DNA of 64,000 nucleotides from Agriotes lineatus. Lineage: Eukaryota > Arthropoda > Insecta > Coleoptera > Elateridae. The notes under the pieces were generated by a model. It did not search any database. It was not told where the DNA came from and was given only the letters and a program-made list of their open reading frames with translations. The position numbers and the translations under genes are program-made. The stretch spans positions 23,105,090-23,169,089 of the forward strand of contig OW679200.1 in NCBI GenBank assembly GCA_940337035.1, written 5' to 3'. Positions 47,991-59,995 of the stretch are shown one piece after another. Numbering within the stretch: position 1 is the stretch's first letter; every line of letters begins with the position of its first letter.

Positions 47991-49239
47991 CAAAGTCTTT
48001 ATTTGAAATATATTTTTCGAGTCAATTGGAAATCGCTGTGCTTTAATTGTTGCTGATTTCAACAATATAGTTAAGTTATGCAGTGCCTACGCTATTTTTA
48101 ACGCAAGTGCCGTTTTTATGCTAATGAAGATAGCTACATGTGGGACGCCGAAATTACGCACGCCGACGATGTTATTGGCGCCAAGGGGTTCTTCCAGTTA
48201 AGGGTAAGGGAATATTTACAGTTAAGCCTTACTAGTAACTTTAGCTCTGAATCTAAGTTTTGGAATTTTTAACTTTGATAAACAAACGTGTACAGTGTAT
48301 ATGATATCCCTACAATATGTAAACAAAACTTAACAACAGATTCTTCGGCCCAAAATAAAACGAATTAACTTCATGATATCCAAATGCCTTTCGTTAAGAC
48401 GGTATTCTGGTTCGAACATGCAAAAAAAACTAATTTGGCGTAGAACAACACAACGCTTGGATCGATTTGGACAACATGCATGTCATGACACAGGCAGCCA
48501 GTACTTTTTTTCTCGAAAAATAATTAATTATTACATTTGTCTGTATCCTTGTAATTTTCGATATCTGTTACGCTATACACAGAAAAAATACAATCTGACT
48601 GCACCACACCTTTTCTAAAACAGGTGTAAATCTAGTTGTTGCTGGTATGATAATAAGGAACAAATAGCGAACATATAATTGATACGAGATATTATCAATT
48701 ATATTAATAATTTTACGGTAAATGCTCAATTTCATCTCCACTTTCCAGGATACAAAGGTTTATATAAAAAATTGAACTTCGTTCTAACTGAATTTAGGCA
48801 CTTTTTTCTTAGAATACCAGCAACTAGGTTACATCTGCTTCCGACAAGCATGGCGTAGTCACTTAAGATTTTTTTTGTCTAAAGGATGAGTGGCGTCGGC
48901 TGGGCGGCTCGAGCCTCCAAACCGTCAACAGTCTACCTGGCATTAGAAAAAAGTAGCTATTCTATAATTAACAATATTGTATTTTTTTCATATATCCTAC
49001 CGTTATAGTACAACAAGGTTTAAGTAATGAGATCCGGAGATCGCTGATCGCTGTTTGCTACCGCTTAAACATGTAAAACAATATCCAAAAAGTATGTCAA
49101 CGTAACATGAACCAAGCACCAAGCGGTTGGCAGTTCCTGAGGGCGCTCCGAAATGCGGTCCAAATTTATAATGAAATTACAGGATAAAACGCTGTCGCTG
49201 CAGAATCGGCGATATATCAGTTTTAATGTGACGCGAAGG
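47991..49239. other. Unassigned AT-rich sequence
   Basis: No repeat termini, RNA or frame that I can support. Confidence 0.35.
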
Positions 49240-49247
49240 CTCACGAT

Positions 49248-50209
49248 TAGTGAAGGGCAAAACCGGACAATTTTCATAACCGAACTATTTGCATTCGAAT
49301 GATATTAATAACCGAATGATTATTTAAATAATCATTCGAATAAATGTTGGCTCTCGATTCGTTTCGATTAAGTCAGCCGGTTTGCCGGTTGGCGGTTCAC
49401 CGTCATCTGCATCGACATCGTAACTTGCAGATAGCAGAGCAACCAAAACATAATATGTATGGTCGGCGCCTTAGAAATCGGGACACGTAATATGTTCTTC
49501 TAGTCTTTGGAGTATTGTTGCTCCGGTTACTTCATTAATGTGAGATGGCATTTCATAATTGACAAACAATAAACAATCTGACGTAACAATTAAAACCATA
49601 ATAACTGTAAAAACCCAGTTTATACACTTAAAAAATACATGCAAAATATATCATAATAGTGTGTAGTGCCCGATTTCTAAGACGCCGACCGTACATTATG
49701 TGTTATATATTGGAAATTAAGAGGTATTTATTAAGTGTAGAAAGAACTGCTTGCTAATCGCAATAAGAACAGGGGTAAACGTTTATCTTTATCGATCGGG
49801 CGGGTTAAAGGCGCCGCCTCTTGTATTGAAACTTTGGAGATGTAAGCAAAAAAAATTATAGCTTGATGCGTTTGCAGTTTTTAGGCGTTCAGGTTTCAGG
49901 TCCCCAGAATTTGATGATTTGATATTTTTTATGATAGGAGGTAGGTACGCGATAAACAAATGCTGTTTTCAGTACAGCCTGCTTTGTTTATGAGTTATGA
50001 CGTATTTATATTTACAGAATTTTGAGCACTGCGTAGGTCGCTAAGATATGGCACGTAGTACCATTGAATAGAGGTTTTATATTAAAAGCGTAGTACGTAT
50101 CAGCATGAGGTTATTTTTCATTTGAATACTTGGAACGGAAACCGAGTTACATAGGTTACTTCAATAACCGGATAACCGGTTATTTTTCATTCGAATAAGC
50201 CCATCACTA
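49248..50209. mobile_element. Non-autonomous hAT-type element, copy 2 (inverted)
   Basis: Ends TAGTGAAGGGC and GCCCATCACTA with a perfect 8-bp target duplication ctcacgat at 49240-49247 and 50210-50217. Its length of 962 bp, the subterminal cattcgaatgat and ataaccggataaccggttat motifs, and the gtttgccggttggcggttca block match the element at 2156-3132 in reverse. One terminal base pair is mutated (gaaggg against gatggg). Confidence 0.9.
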
Positions 50210-51071
50210 CTCACGATGTTGCAGTCGAGACCGTCGTAAACTCGCGGGCTTATCGTCGTATGTATAAATGTACTCTCGAAATGTAATTCAAGCCGAGGAT
50301 ATAGGCAGCCGCTGGGGCCACGTCAATAGCAAATGTGATGCAAACTTTGACATTGAAAATGAATGCCAATGCAGCGAATACGTTCTTGTATCCTTGTGGG
50401 CCGTGCTTGGACAAAATATCAATTGCAGCTAGAGCGTGTTTATTTATATTGGGTAATTTCAGTTGTTTCGTGCAGCTTCGTACAAAAAATGGCGGAGAAT
50501 AGCATAACCAAGTAATATTCTCGACATTATTTTTAAAAGGCTACCGTTAGCTGAAAAAGTTAAAATAAAACAATTTGAACGGCCTGCACCGGTATTAAAT
50601 AAAGTTGGAACTCCCAATTTTACAAAACATTTTTCTGTTGACATTTACAAGAAAAATAAACTGATTTGTGGATGTGATGCATCAGATGCTCTGTTTTGTT
50701 TTCCATTATCGTGTTTCCGTGTTTAACACTTATGTACATTTTGTGTTGTTTGAATACTTTTTGTTCTGTTTCCTTGGATTATTAAAATTAAAAGTCACTG
50801 CTATATTGGGATTAAAACATCGACGGAATGTAGGTGAGTCATTATTTTTTTTTTGCATAATTATTGGTAAACCCCCGAAATGCAATTATCACGAGCCGCC
50901 ACTGTAACAGATACCAACAATTTCGAGACACAAACAATTTACGAATGAACGTCGCTTTCTGGAAAAAAAAAGTTGACGCTCTTGTTTACGGGTTTCATTA
51001 ATGTATAGAGAATCGTCTATTAATGACCCTTATTAATGAGTGATTTTTTTATTAATGAACGATTTTTAAAA
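50210..51071. other. Unassigned sequence
   Basis: Opposing small frames at 50459-50644 and 50668-50907 have no recognisable content. Three variants of attaatga(g/c) occur at 51000-51060. No gene call. Confidence 0.3.
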
Positions 51072-51232
51072 ATCTGTTTATGTTGGTGGCACTGTAAGTC
51101 GATGTCAAATTCGAGATTAGCAGGTTAGGTTTTGCATCAGTTTTGACACAAACATAGACAGTGCCACCAACATTAACAGTGCCAACCTAAGAAAAAAAAT
51201 CACAACCATTTATGGACACCCGGTACCATTAA
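51072..51232. repeat. Dispersed ggttaggtttt repeat, copy 3 of 3
   Basis: tgttggtggcactgtaagtc and its inverse acagtgccaccaacattaac make a hairpin around gcaggttaggttttgcatca. Same family as 29400 and 39715. Confidence 0.75.
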
Positions 51233-51244
51233 TGTCAAAAGATA

Positions 51245-51370
51245 CTGTACACCTCGGCACTGAAGTTCCTTTTTATCCCTCATGTGGTTTATTTGCTTGG
51301 CCCTACGGGCCTCGGCAACTAAATCCACATTCGTGATAACAAGTTCAACTTCAGTGCCTTCGTATAAAAC
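51245..51370. repeat. Snap-back repeat, cggcactgaagtt family, copy 1
   Basis: ctcggcactgaagttccttt and its inverse aacttcagtgccttcgta flank an apex, ttggccctacgggcctcggc. A shorter relative is at 58484-58566. Confidence 0.75.
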
Positions 51371-51445
51371 TACTATTAATTTGTATACAGTTTGTTTCCC
51401 TTAAAATAGAGACACCTACATATAATAGTAGATTATATTAGAAGT

Positions 51446-51553
51446 GAGAGAAATGCATCATTATTTGCGAGTGAGAATTTTGAATCGCGAGTGCCCCAGC
51501 ACGAGCGATACAATTGCTCACGAGCTTATAATGGCATTTCGCTCACGTGTGAT
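51446..51553. repeat. Snap-back repeat with gcgagtgccccagcacgagcg apex
   Basis: gtgagagaaatgcatcatta and its inverse taatggcatttcgctcac surround the apex. Non-coding. Confidence 0.7.
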
Positions 51554-51639
51554 ATACGAAGTTTTATCGTACAGTAGCAATTCGTACGCCTAAACAGTTT
51601 CAGCCGTCAGAATATGTCGCAAAACAGGCAATAGATAGT

Positions 51640-51862
51640 TACAGTAGCTCCTATTACCATACATTATACAACTGTTTTCAGTGACTAAAATGAAGTTTTA
51701 TTCACTAGTGAGTATAAAATACATTATACAACTGTTTTCAGTGACTAAAATTAAATTTTACTCACTAGTGAGTATAAAAATCTTGTATACTCACTAGTGA
51801 ATAAAACTTCATTTTAGTCACTGAAAACAGTTGTATAATGTATGGTAATAGCTGCTACTGTA
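51640..51862. repeat. Direct-plus-inverted triple repeat (A A A')
   Basis: A block of about 65 bp (acattatacaactgttttca, gtgactaaaa, cactagtgagtataaaa) occurs at 51655 and again directly at 51720, then in inverted form at 51783-51845. Outer ends tacagtagct and agctgctactgta are inverted, so the whole is a small TIR element with one arm duplicated. Confidence 0.8.
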
Positions 51863-52127
51863 AGATAAACAAAAATATCTACCTATCTTATTTTTTCTAC
51901 GATCGTGTCAAAAGCGACGTTTGTAGCACTCTTAATATTAGCGCCCAAAATACGTCTTATTCGCAGGTTGCCGTTGGAGGCATGTTTTAATAATTTATTA
52001 AAACAAGCTTTTCCGTAAATTTTAATGTCAACATAACCTAGAATAACTAACACAATATGACGGAAAAAGTGTCACCCAACTAAGTTTTTATATTTCTGTT
52101 ACGATCGTAGAAAAAATAGCGTATGAT

Positions 52128-52331
52128 CAGAGCCGGAGTAAGGATATGTGAGGCCCAGGGCTAAATTTTTTTAGAGGCCCCATTCCCATTTATGCAACGG
52201 GTACAAAGGGATCTAAATTATTAGAAACCGCACTAGATTATAACCTTCGAATCTTTTCGAGGCCCCCGAAATTCGGTGGCCCGGGGCTGCAGCCCCCTTA
52301 CCCCCCCCCCCCCCCCCTTAATCCGGCTCTG
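52128..52331. mobile_element. Small hAT-type MITE, 204 bp, 8-bp TSD
   Basis: Ends CAGAGCCGGA and TCCGGCTCTG with perfect 8-bp duplications cgtatgat at 52120-52127 and 52332-52339. The interior is GC-rich with a C homopolymer of about 17 at 52301-52317. It is inserted in a larger hairpin repeat that continues at 52340. Confidence 0.9.
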
Positions 52332-52470
52332 CGTATGATACACGTGTATAAGAGCCATTAAAGCACTAGCGACGTTAAAAGCACTCCGCTAGCGCGTCGT
52401 GCTATTAAACTCGTCGCACGTGCTTTAAAGGCGTACTTATACACTTGCATCATAATATACTATTTTAATA
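52332..52470. repeat. Snap-back repeat interrupted by the hAT MITE
   Basis: acacgtgtataagagccatt, with aaagcac, and its inverse gtgctttaaaggcgtactta, with tacact, pair around an apex gcgacgttaaaagcactccg and ctagcgcgtcgtg. One arm of the same family is at 32750-32830. Confidence 0.7.
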
Positions 52471-52840
52471 TGATTTGAAATTATGGTCACCGGTGATCGC
52501 TTGTACGGGGACTTTGAGTTACCTATTTGGATTAGTTCTACCTTTACATGCCCGCCTACTACGATCGATTAAAAAATGCGAATATTCCCAAACTTACCCT
52601 AGAAATCAAGGTTTTGAAATTATATACCGACTATATAATTTCAAAAACTCTTGTAGAATTCTAAAAATTCTCCAGATATAATGTTGTTGCAGATACATGG
52701 AGCGATTTTTTAGAAGTACATACTAATAATTACAATATGGCCAAAAAATAAAATTACAAAATAATTTGTAATTGTAATTAACAATTTTTTCAGGCAAAAA
52801 CAAAAACTTTTTTTTACTTTTCAAAGTTTGTTAGATCCTA

Positions 52841-54099
52841 CAGTGATTTTTAGTTTTTCTGAATAGAATAAATAGTCATTAGGTTTCAAAATCTTCTCCG
52901 TCATTCTTAAAATTTTTCAAACACGAAACCATGTATCAAAAAATAAAACTTGTGGGATTAAGCCCTGCTTGGTTTGAAGAGAATTTTAATAATATTTTCA
53001 GTTTTTGAAAAAAACAAGGCATGCAGAAAATATAGATATTTAGGTTCAATCATTACAGACACAGGAAAAGTAGAAGAAGACATACAAGAAAAAGTTACAA
53101 AATGAAAAAGAGCTATAAAAGCACTGCATGGGACCATCTGGAATAAAAACATCACCAAGGAAACAAAAAGAAATATATTCAAGGCTATTATAGAAAGTAT
53201 AACGTATGGTGGAGAAATGTGGCCAATGACAAATAAAGTTCGGGATAAGATAACAACAGTGGAGCTAGACTATATGCGAAGATGCCTACAGTATACCCGC
53301 AGGGATAGAATAAGAACAGAGAGAATATGGAGAGAAATGAAGGTAAAAGAATCAGTAACAAAAAGATTAGCTAACAAAGCACTAATATGGTACAGACACG
53401 TTCAAAGATTGAAAGAAGGAAGGTGGCCCAAGAAAATCCTACAGTGGCTCCCACGAGGAAAAAGAAGAAGAGGAAGACCAGCTGTCAAATGGAAACAATA
53501 CATACACCAAACGATGCAAGAGAAGGGTTTGAAAGAAGATGACTGCAAAGATAGAGAATATTGGCACCTGAGAACGACCAACCTCTGAGGGGAAAAGGTC
53601 AAAGAAGAAGAAAAAACAAGTCGGCCTTGACAGTGAATCGCCAATTATTTTCTTTTTAAGTAAACTACACTTTTTATTCATTATATGGCAAAAATTTTAC
53701 AAGAAAAGTTATTCAGAATGAAAAATTAATGCCCTATGCAAAATTTCAGGAAGATATACCTACTTAGATTTAACCGCCATTTTAATAAATACAATTCTGC
53801 TTAATTTAAAAAATGACACTTTAATCTACCTAGATAGATCTTCCCGACATTTTGCATAGGGCCATAATTTCTCATTCTGACAACTTTTCTTGGTAAAATT
53901 TTGCCGTTCATGAACAAAAAGGATATTTTACTGAAAATAGTTTTCGCTTCACTGTCAAGACTGACTTCTTTTTCAAAAACTGAAAATATTCTTAAAATTC
54001 TCTTCAAACCAAGCAGGGCGTAACCCCACAATCTTAAAATACAATTCAATTTTTTTTAGTCCATCGCACCTCTTGTAACATCAATCCTAGGACACACTG
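52841..54099. mobile_element. Foldback element (CAGTG family) carrying a LINE insertion
   Basis: The right end reads ggacacactg followed by TA (54099); the left end is CAGTG after TA (52841), although the bases next to it are diverged. ccctgcttggtttgaagaga (52962) and its inverse tctcttcaaaccaagcaggg (53999) define the arms, and the axis is near 53800. The accaagcaggg block ties it to the 1049 and 58978 elements. Without the LINE the element is about 0.65 kb, close to the 0.70 kb of the 58978 copy. Confidence 0.75.
53019..53609 (+). pseudogene. LINE reverse-transcriptase C-terminal fragment, with TSD
   Basis: The frame runs KYRYLGSIITDTGKVEEDIQ, a stop at 53103, then KRAIKALHGTIWNKNITKET, ITYGGEMWPMTNK, RRCLQYTRRDRIRTERIW and RGKRRRGRPAVKWKQ, with a stop at 53586. 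This is the conserved C-terminus of insect RTE-like or related endonuclease-RT LINEs. The 5' end is heavily truncated. aaaaaacaag on both sides (53008-53018 and 53610-53620) looks like the target duplication, so the LINE jumped into the foldback. Confidence 0.8.
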
Positions 54100-56213
54100 T
54101 ATAACATAACTTTAAGGTTTATTTATACTGCGTTTTCGCCATTTTACAAAAATACAGGAAATACTCATGTAAGCCAGCTGCAATTCAATTTCTTACTCTT
54201 TGTGTTCTCGAAAAAGTTGATTGTTGACATTAGTGGCGGCTAGTGAAGCCAACCGTCGAACGTAAAGCAAATTTTCCACCCCCTCACAGACAAAGACAGA
54301 TTTCGATATGCCCAAATTTAAATATTTCGCATATGGACTGACAACATATAGCATCCATGAAAAAATTTACCAAACTTTACAAGCAAATAAAAGATGATAA
54401 ACTGAATTGAATATCGCTCTTTCATTCTTTGTTTAAATATATAATAATATATAATAGATGCATGCATAATTGACGTGTATTTCAAGATGTGCGACAATTT
54501 AAAAGTAAATCATGAGTATAATAAAACTGAGCATAGCACAGTTATTTGAGTAGCCGTAGTTATTTTACAAGTAATTCGACGTCTCATCCAGTGAATTATT
54601 ATACATGATCTTTAAATATGCAGACATGACGTGCGGCGTTTCTTTATCAGACACCTACGTGCGAAAGTTGTAAGCAAACATCAGTAACCGAACACTCGAC
54701 ATACGCTCTTCGCAGACCGAGGCAGCCGAGACTGCTTGTGTCTAAAGCGAGGCGGCTCCCATTCAATGTCAAAATATTTTTGTCTTATATATCCTACTTC
54801 TTGCCGCTCTGTCCCCGCTGCAGTCTATAAACTGCCGAAAAGCTGAGAGCATCTTCGATCTGGCACCCTTGCATCCGCTAAACCAGCAAGCACTTATCGT
54901 ACAGTTTATATTCATGAAATACAAATTTCTTGTACTTTGTTTAAGCTTTAAAATTAGAAGAAAGATGAAAAATAGACATAGAAAAATTCTTGAATGACTG
55001 GTTTGTTATGGTACAGCCATGGCTCATTGGCTCCCTATAGCAAGCCGCCACTGGATGGAATACGGGTCAAGTAATCAACAAATTATTGCAAGTAACAGTA
55101 CTACAACTCCTTAAATATATTTTTTCAATGTTCAATGAAGAAAATCAGTTGTAAAATTTCAGAACACAAGGTATTTTATGTTTTCCAAAGAAAAATATGG
55201 CTCGTTACTTATTAAGGAATTCTTATATGATATTAAAGTGACAAAATAATTTATTTAAAAAATTAAACTGGTTAAACAAGTAAATGTAGATATTGTCGTT
55301 TTATAAATACGAGTAGATATACATAAGTAGTTATCTATAAATTAATGGCTACTAACAGCTTCTTGGAATACACATACATTTATACACAAAAGTGTGATAC
55401 TGAATATATAAACAGGTCCATAACAACCAGGACATTATGAGCGGTCATTATAATTCACAACGTCCTCTCACGCGGGCTTAAAATTCGTAATGCCAGCTCA
55501 ATTTCTGACCCATCACGTACTTTGATGCGTGGATGCGTTCACAGCAATAGTTGATCATCCAATATCAGCTTTCTAATCCATCATTTAGGCTGTTACTCGA
55601 TGTGTATACCCTCGTGCATAAACATCTTCATAATTCCCTTAGTACGTAAATAACTATTATGGAAATATTCATACAATCGCAATGCATGTTCAAATTGTAA
55701 CTTTATCGACCAGCTGACAGCTCAATACTACGATAGATGCCAGCTCAACGTACACATAGCGTGACTTTGTTTAACTACAGCTGACGATGCCCTATTAACA
55801 CGAAAGCTTCTAACAGCACTAAATTATTTGCAACTTATGCATAAGATGTATATCCATGTCTAATAAATTCGAACAACTCTTTTGGAATTTGGAAAATTAA
55901 TTTAGTTCAAAAAGAAACTGCCTACTGAAAGCTATGAAGAAACAGTAGCTGAAGCCACCCATAGAACGAATCTCTCCAGACGTACCAAGTGATGCGTTTG
56001 ATTTAGTATAATTGAAAATTTATGTAGCTCCAGATTTTAGACCTGCGTTTGGTTTCAAAAAATCGCCTAGTATATGACATTATACGATTCTGTTCCTGTT
56101 TCCGCCTGACCGCAAGTTTTTTAATGAAAGTTTGGAGCTCTTTCAATGCCAAGCAACCAGTATTAAGTAACGTACCTTAAGAGTTGGGCGCTCGGGCCGT
56201 TATTGTTTGGAGT
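54100..56213. other. Unassigned sequence
   Basis: No termini, long frames or RNA. Parts (54650-54900) are less AT-rich than average. Possibly unique DNA. Confidence 0.35.
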
Positions 56214-56725
56214 ATACACATTATATATTCCTTGGGTGTCCAAATGTGAGGTTGGATTTTAATTCGTTAATAATTTGAAAAAAAAAATAATTTGAAAAAA
56301 AAATAATTTGAAAATCTAAGATATTTTAATGAGAACTTAAAGCATATACGTAACGATTAAACATGGAAGATAATATCAGATAAATGCCCTCCTCAGATCG
56401 TCTGACATGAAACCATTCTTTTTTTCATATCTTCAACTACATTTTAACATAAACGAGGGTCTATGTCACCAATAACGCGTGTAATTTAGGCCTTTACGTC
56501 TGTAATTGTCTGTAGACTATTGGCTATAGACTTTGCTTGTCACATCCCCAGAGGAATTTTTTTTTTACAATAAATATGCGTTGCTGAACCGTGAACCGCT
56601 CCATAACTTAAATGAAAATGTGTCAAAATGACAACTATAAAATATTAGCCCTGTATGTTTGACAGAAAGCAAATGCCGCGAAATTCAAAATCCAACCTCA
56701 AATTTGGACACCCGTTATATACACT
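56214..56725. mobile_element. MITE-like element with about 45-bp inverted ends
   Basis: gggtgtccaaatgtgaggtt and its inverse aacctcaaatttggacaccc are continued by ttatata on the outside and ggatttt on the inside. Target duplication not resolved. The small frame 56659-56877 overlaps the right end and is not supported as a gene. Confidence 0.6.
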
Positions 56726-58483
56726 CGGAACGTTCATTTTATGCAGACGATACCATAATCCATAATAATCCTGTCACAAACTATGGTACATTTATCAATC
56801 TCTCAAGTGTGACTTCTACCTTTAAACATACAGAAATGCATTTTGTTTCATGTAGGAAAAATAACTTTATAGACTGATCAAGATCTTGTTACGATTCATT
56901 TGCGCCGCCTTCCAGTTTCGCATTCTGTGGTACGCGTTTTGCTTTGTTACGCATCCTTTCGCTCTGATGTCTGTAGCTGCGTAGAAAATTTTTCAAGTGC
57001 TGGCATTTGTTTGGGAAACGCGTCCTTTCCGATCTCGCTTACAAAACGAACAGCATGCCGTGGTAACAGTTAGAATTTCCGAGGTTTAATTTTGGGCTGC
57101 TGTTAGTTCAATGATGTGTATGTGAGCCTTCACTGTGAAGTGGATTTATTCCCCGATCTTCGATGTAAGGGAAGCTTGACTCCCACTCCGTTGGCGGAAT
57201 CTTCATGCTGCCACGTGTTTCGCAAATTCGCCTGGAAACTAGTACGGGGTGAGTAGAGTTCGCTTGGAACTATTCTGTCGGTCTTGTTATGCTATCGTGG
57301 ATTCCTTCCTTCTTTATAGCACCTCGTGCCGGAGTGCCGATTTGAGGCTTTGGCTAGGGCTGTCTTTCGCTTGCACATGTAGACGTTTCATGCGCTGAGC
57401 TTTTGTGGATCTCCGAACCAGCTTTGACCTCTGCTGCTGTTTGAGCGCAGGAGATGATCCTATATGGCGGCTTACCTTCAGATCTGATTTGTCCCACTGT
57501 CGCACGGTGAAGTCCCCCCTGAGCCTGGTCTGCGAAAATTGTGACATTGCCGCTGGAAGCTTCGCCAGTCTTAAATCTATTTTAATGTGTGCGTTACGGC
57601 TATTGTTTTTTTTGCGTATTAAGAACTGTGACTATTATTTGTAAGATTTGCCAAATCTAATCTAATTAGTCGTAGCAATTAATATTGTGGCCACCTACGA
57701 TTCTGATGGTGGATGTATCTGTGATATTTATATGTACTGTCATTATATTTCATGAATTATACTGTGATATTTGCATTCTGGCTTTATTTGTTACTGTGAC
57801 CAATATTTGAGTTGAGCTCTTTCAGATTTATTGTGCTACCTGAGTATACGTATTCTCGTTTGAATGCCTGGATACACTTGCCGTTATTTGATAAAAAAAT
57901 CCGTTGGCGCCCGTTTTGAGTATTTAAAGAACTGAACACGCCGGCGCCGTCTCCGAAACTGTAACTGGTCGGCCGGGAATTGTATCCAAGTAGTCACTTA
58001 TGTATTCATTTTGAGAGAATAGCCAACGGAGAACCTATTTATGATAACAATCTGTTACTTCTAGCCGTATCCTATATTTAGTTTTTTAGTTTTTAAGCCA
58101 GGTCCTCATGGTAGATCAGCTGTTCGTGTGTTTGTACGAACATGCTAAATGTGGACCTTTTAACCATCGCCAAATAATCAAGTATCTGTACGAATTTCTA
58201 ATTTGTTTTCTAGGTGTGGTTAATAAATACAATTATTATTATTATTATTATTAGTCAATATCCTGGGTAGTGTGTATATATTCTTGTTCATTTCATTCTG
58301 CTTTCTTTCCTATTATCTATTACCTTCATTTATCTACACGGCAGCTTTCTCTTATGCAAATGTTTGATATGATCTATTCCGATGCTCTTTCAATAGTTGA
58401 TATCAATCGCGTCGAACTTCTGTTCTATTTTAGTTGTTTCCATGGCACTTACTACGTGGTAGGTGTCACCGTTTAATAGTAGT
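56726..58483. other. Unassigned; GC-richer half with possible LTR-like features
   Basis: 56930-57600 has higher GC than the surroundings. tggcgcccgttttgag at about 57905 resembles a lysine-tRNA-type primer-binding site of LTR retroelements over its first nine bases. No gag/pol frame follows and no second LTR is seen, so at best this is a solo LTR plus leader. An (ATT)n microsatellite lies at 58228-58253. Confidence 0.25.
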
Positions 58484-58566
58484 TTGTATACCAAGGCACT
58501 GAAGTTTGGCTTTTTATCACGAATGTGATGCGGGATAAAAGGGACCTTCAGTGCCAAAGCGTACAT
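58484..58566. repeat. Snap-back repeat, cggcactgaagtt family, copy 2
   Basis: ggcactgaagtttggctttt and its inverse gggaccttcagtgcc enclose atcacgaatgtgatgcggga. Relative of 51245-51370. Confidence 0.7.
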
Positions 58567-58660
58567 TATGTTTTTTTTTATCCAAAAATCACGAAACTGC
58601 AACATTTTAACTAACTTTTGTAGGTTATGTTAAGGTCGGTTGACGTTTATCTATTGCCCC

Positions 58661-59995
58661 GACGCACAGTGGGCTGTAACTACATTAAGGCGGACTTACG
58701 ATTTTTTTCTAAAAAATTGCATTTTTGAGTATACCAATCGACAGAACTTATTGATTATAATGAAACTTGTAACTTGTCATTTTCCGCTAAAATTAGTTTT
58801 TATATGAAAAAAAATGCATTTTCTTTTTTTTTTGTATGGAACGAAACAAAAAATGTCGTATTTCAGCCAATTGCTAGCCGATCTCGGCTTGGGACGTACT
58901 AGGCTTTATTCTATGACTGTTTTCCGATAGGTTTCGGTAAAAAACGCGCGCACAGAGGTGCGATTCTGACGGATATACAGTGTGTCCCCGGATAGGTGAA
59001 ACGACTCTTGTGAAAGGTAAAAAAATCTCGATTTAAATTTTCATTTTTTGGGGTTCAGCGCTGCTTAGTTAAAGCCGAATTTCTAACATTATTTCAGTTT
59101 TGAAAAATCAAGTATGCCTTGGAAATGCTTAAAAATCCGATTTTTCTCTAAAGTAAAGTGCTTTTTATGTGGCAAATACGACAAAAAGTTATTAAGAAAA
59201 GTTGTTTAGAATCAACATCTAGGCCCCTATACGAAATTTCAAAATCCTCGGCCAACTTTGATCTCTCACTATGAAGTAAAAAACTTCGTTAAAAGTAATT
59301 GTTTTTTCAATAAAAATCTTTGTTAAAAGTAAAATTCTTTGATTTGGGACCTAAACATAAAAAGAAATTGTGAGAGATCAAAGTTGGCTAAGGAATTTCA
59401 AATTTGGTATAGGGGCCGAGATGTTGATTCTAAACAAGTTTTCTCAATAACTTTTTGTCGTATTTGCCACATAAAAGGTACTTTACCTTACATAAAAATA
59501 GGTGTTTTGAAAAATAGGATTTTTAAGCATTTCCAAGGCATACTTGATTTTTCAAAACTAAAATAATGTGAGAAATTTGCCTTTAACCAAGCAGCGCTGA
59601 ACCCCAAAAAATAAAAATTTAAATCGAGAATTTTTATCTTTCACAAGAGTCGTTTCACCTATCCGGAGACACACTGTATATCTGTCAGAATCGCACCTCT
59701 GTGCGCGCGTTTTTTACCGAAAGCTATCGGAAAACAGTCATAGAATAAGGCCTAGTACGTCCCGAGCCGAGATCGGCTAGCAATTGGCTGAAATACGACA
59801 TTTTTTGTTTCGTTCCATACAAAAAAAAAAAAAGAAAATGCATTTTTTTCATATAAAAACTAATTTTAGCGGAAAATGACAAGTTACAAGTTTCATTATA
59901 ATCAATAAGTTCTGTCGATTGGTATACTCAAAAATGCAATTTTTTAGAAAAAAATCGTAAGTCCGCCTTAATGCAGTTACAGCCCACTGTGCGAC
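58661..59995. mobile_element. Nested palindrome, 1.33 kb
   Basis: Outer arms begin cgcacagtgggctgtaact and end with the inverse agttacagcccactgtgcg. They mirror each other around about 59328, through the TA-flanked inner element (58978-59675), with few differences. No transposase. The minus and plus frames in the arms are mirror images. Confidence 0.9.
58978..59675. mobile_element. CAGTG-family foldback inside the nested palindrome
   Basis: Ends CAGTGTGTCCCCGGATAGG and its inverse, with TA outside. The interior matches 1049-1692 (accaagcagcgctgaacc, aaagttggct, ttccaaggcatacttgattt). About 698 bp. Confidence 0.85.

Noticed and set aside
57905..57920. Primer-binding-site-like tggcgcccg as evidence of an LTR retroelement
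   Set aside because: Only nine bases match, and no paired LTR or gag/pol frame is seen.
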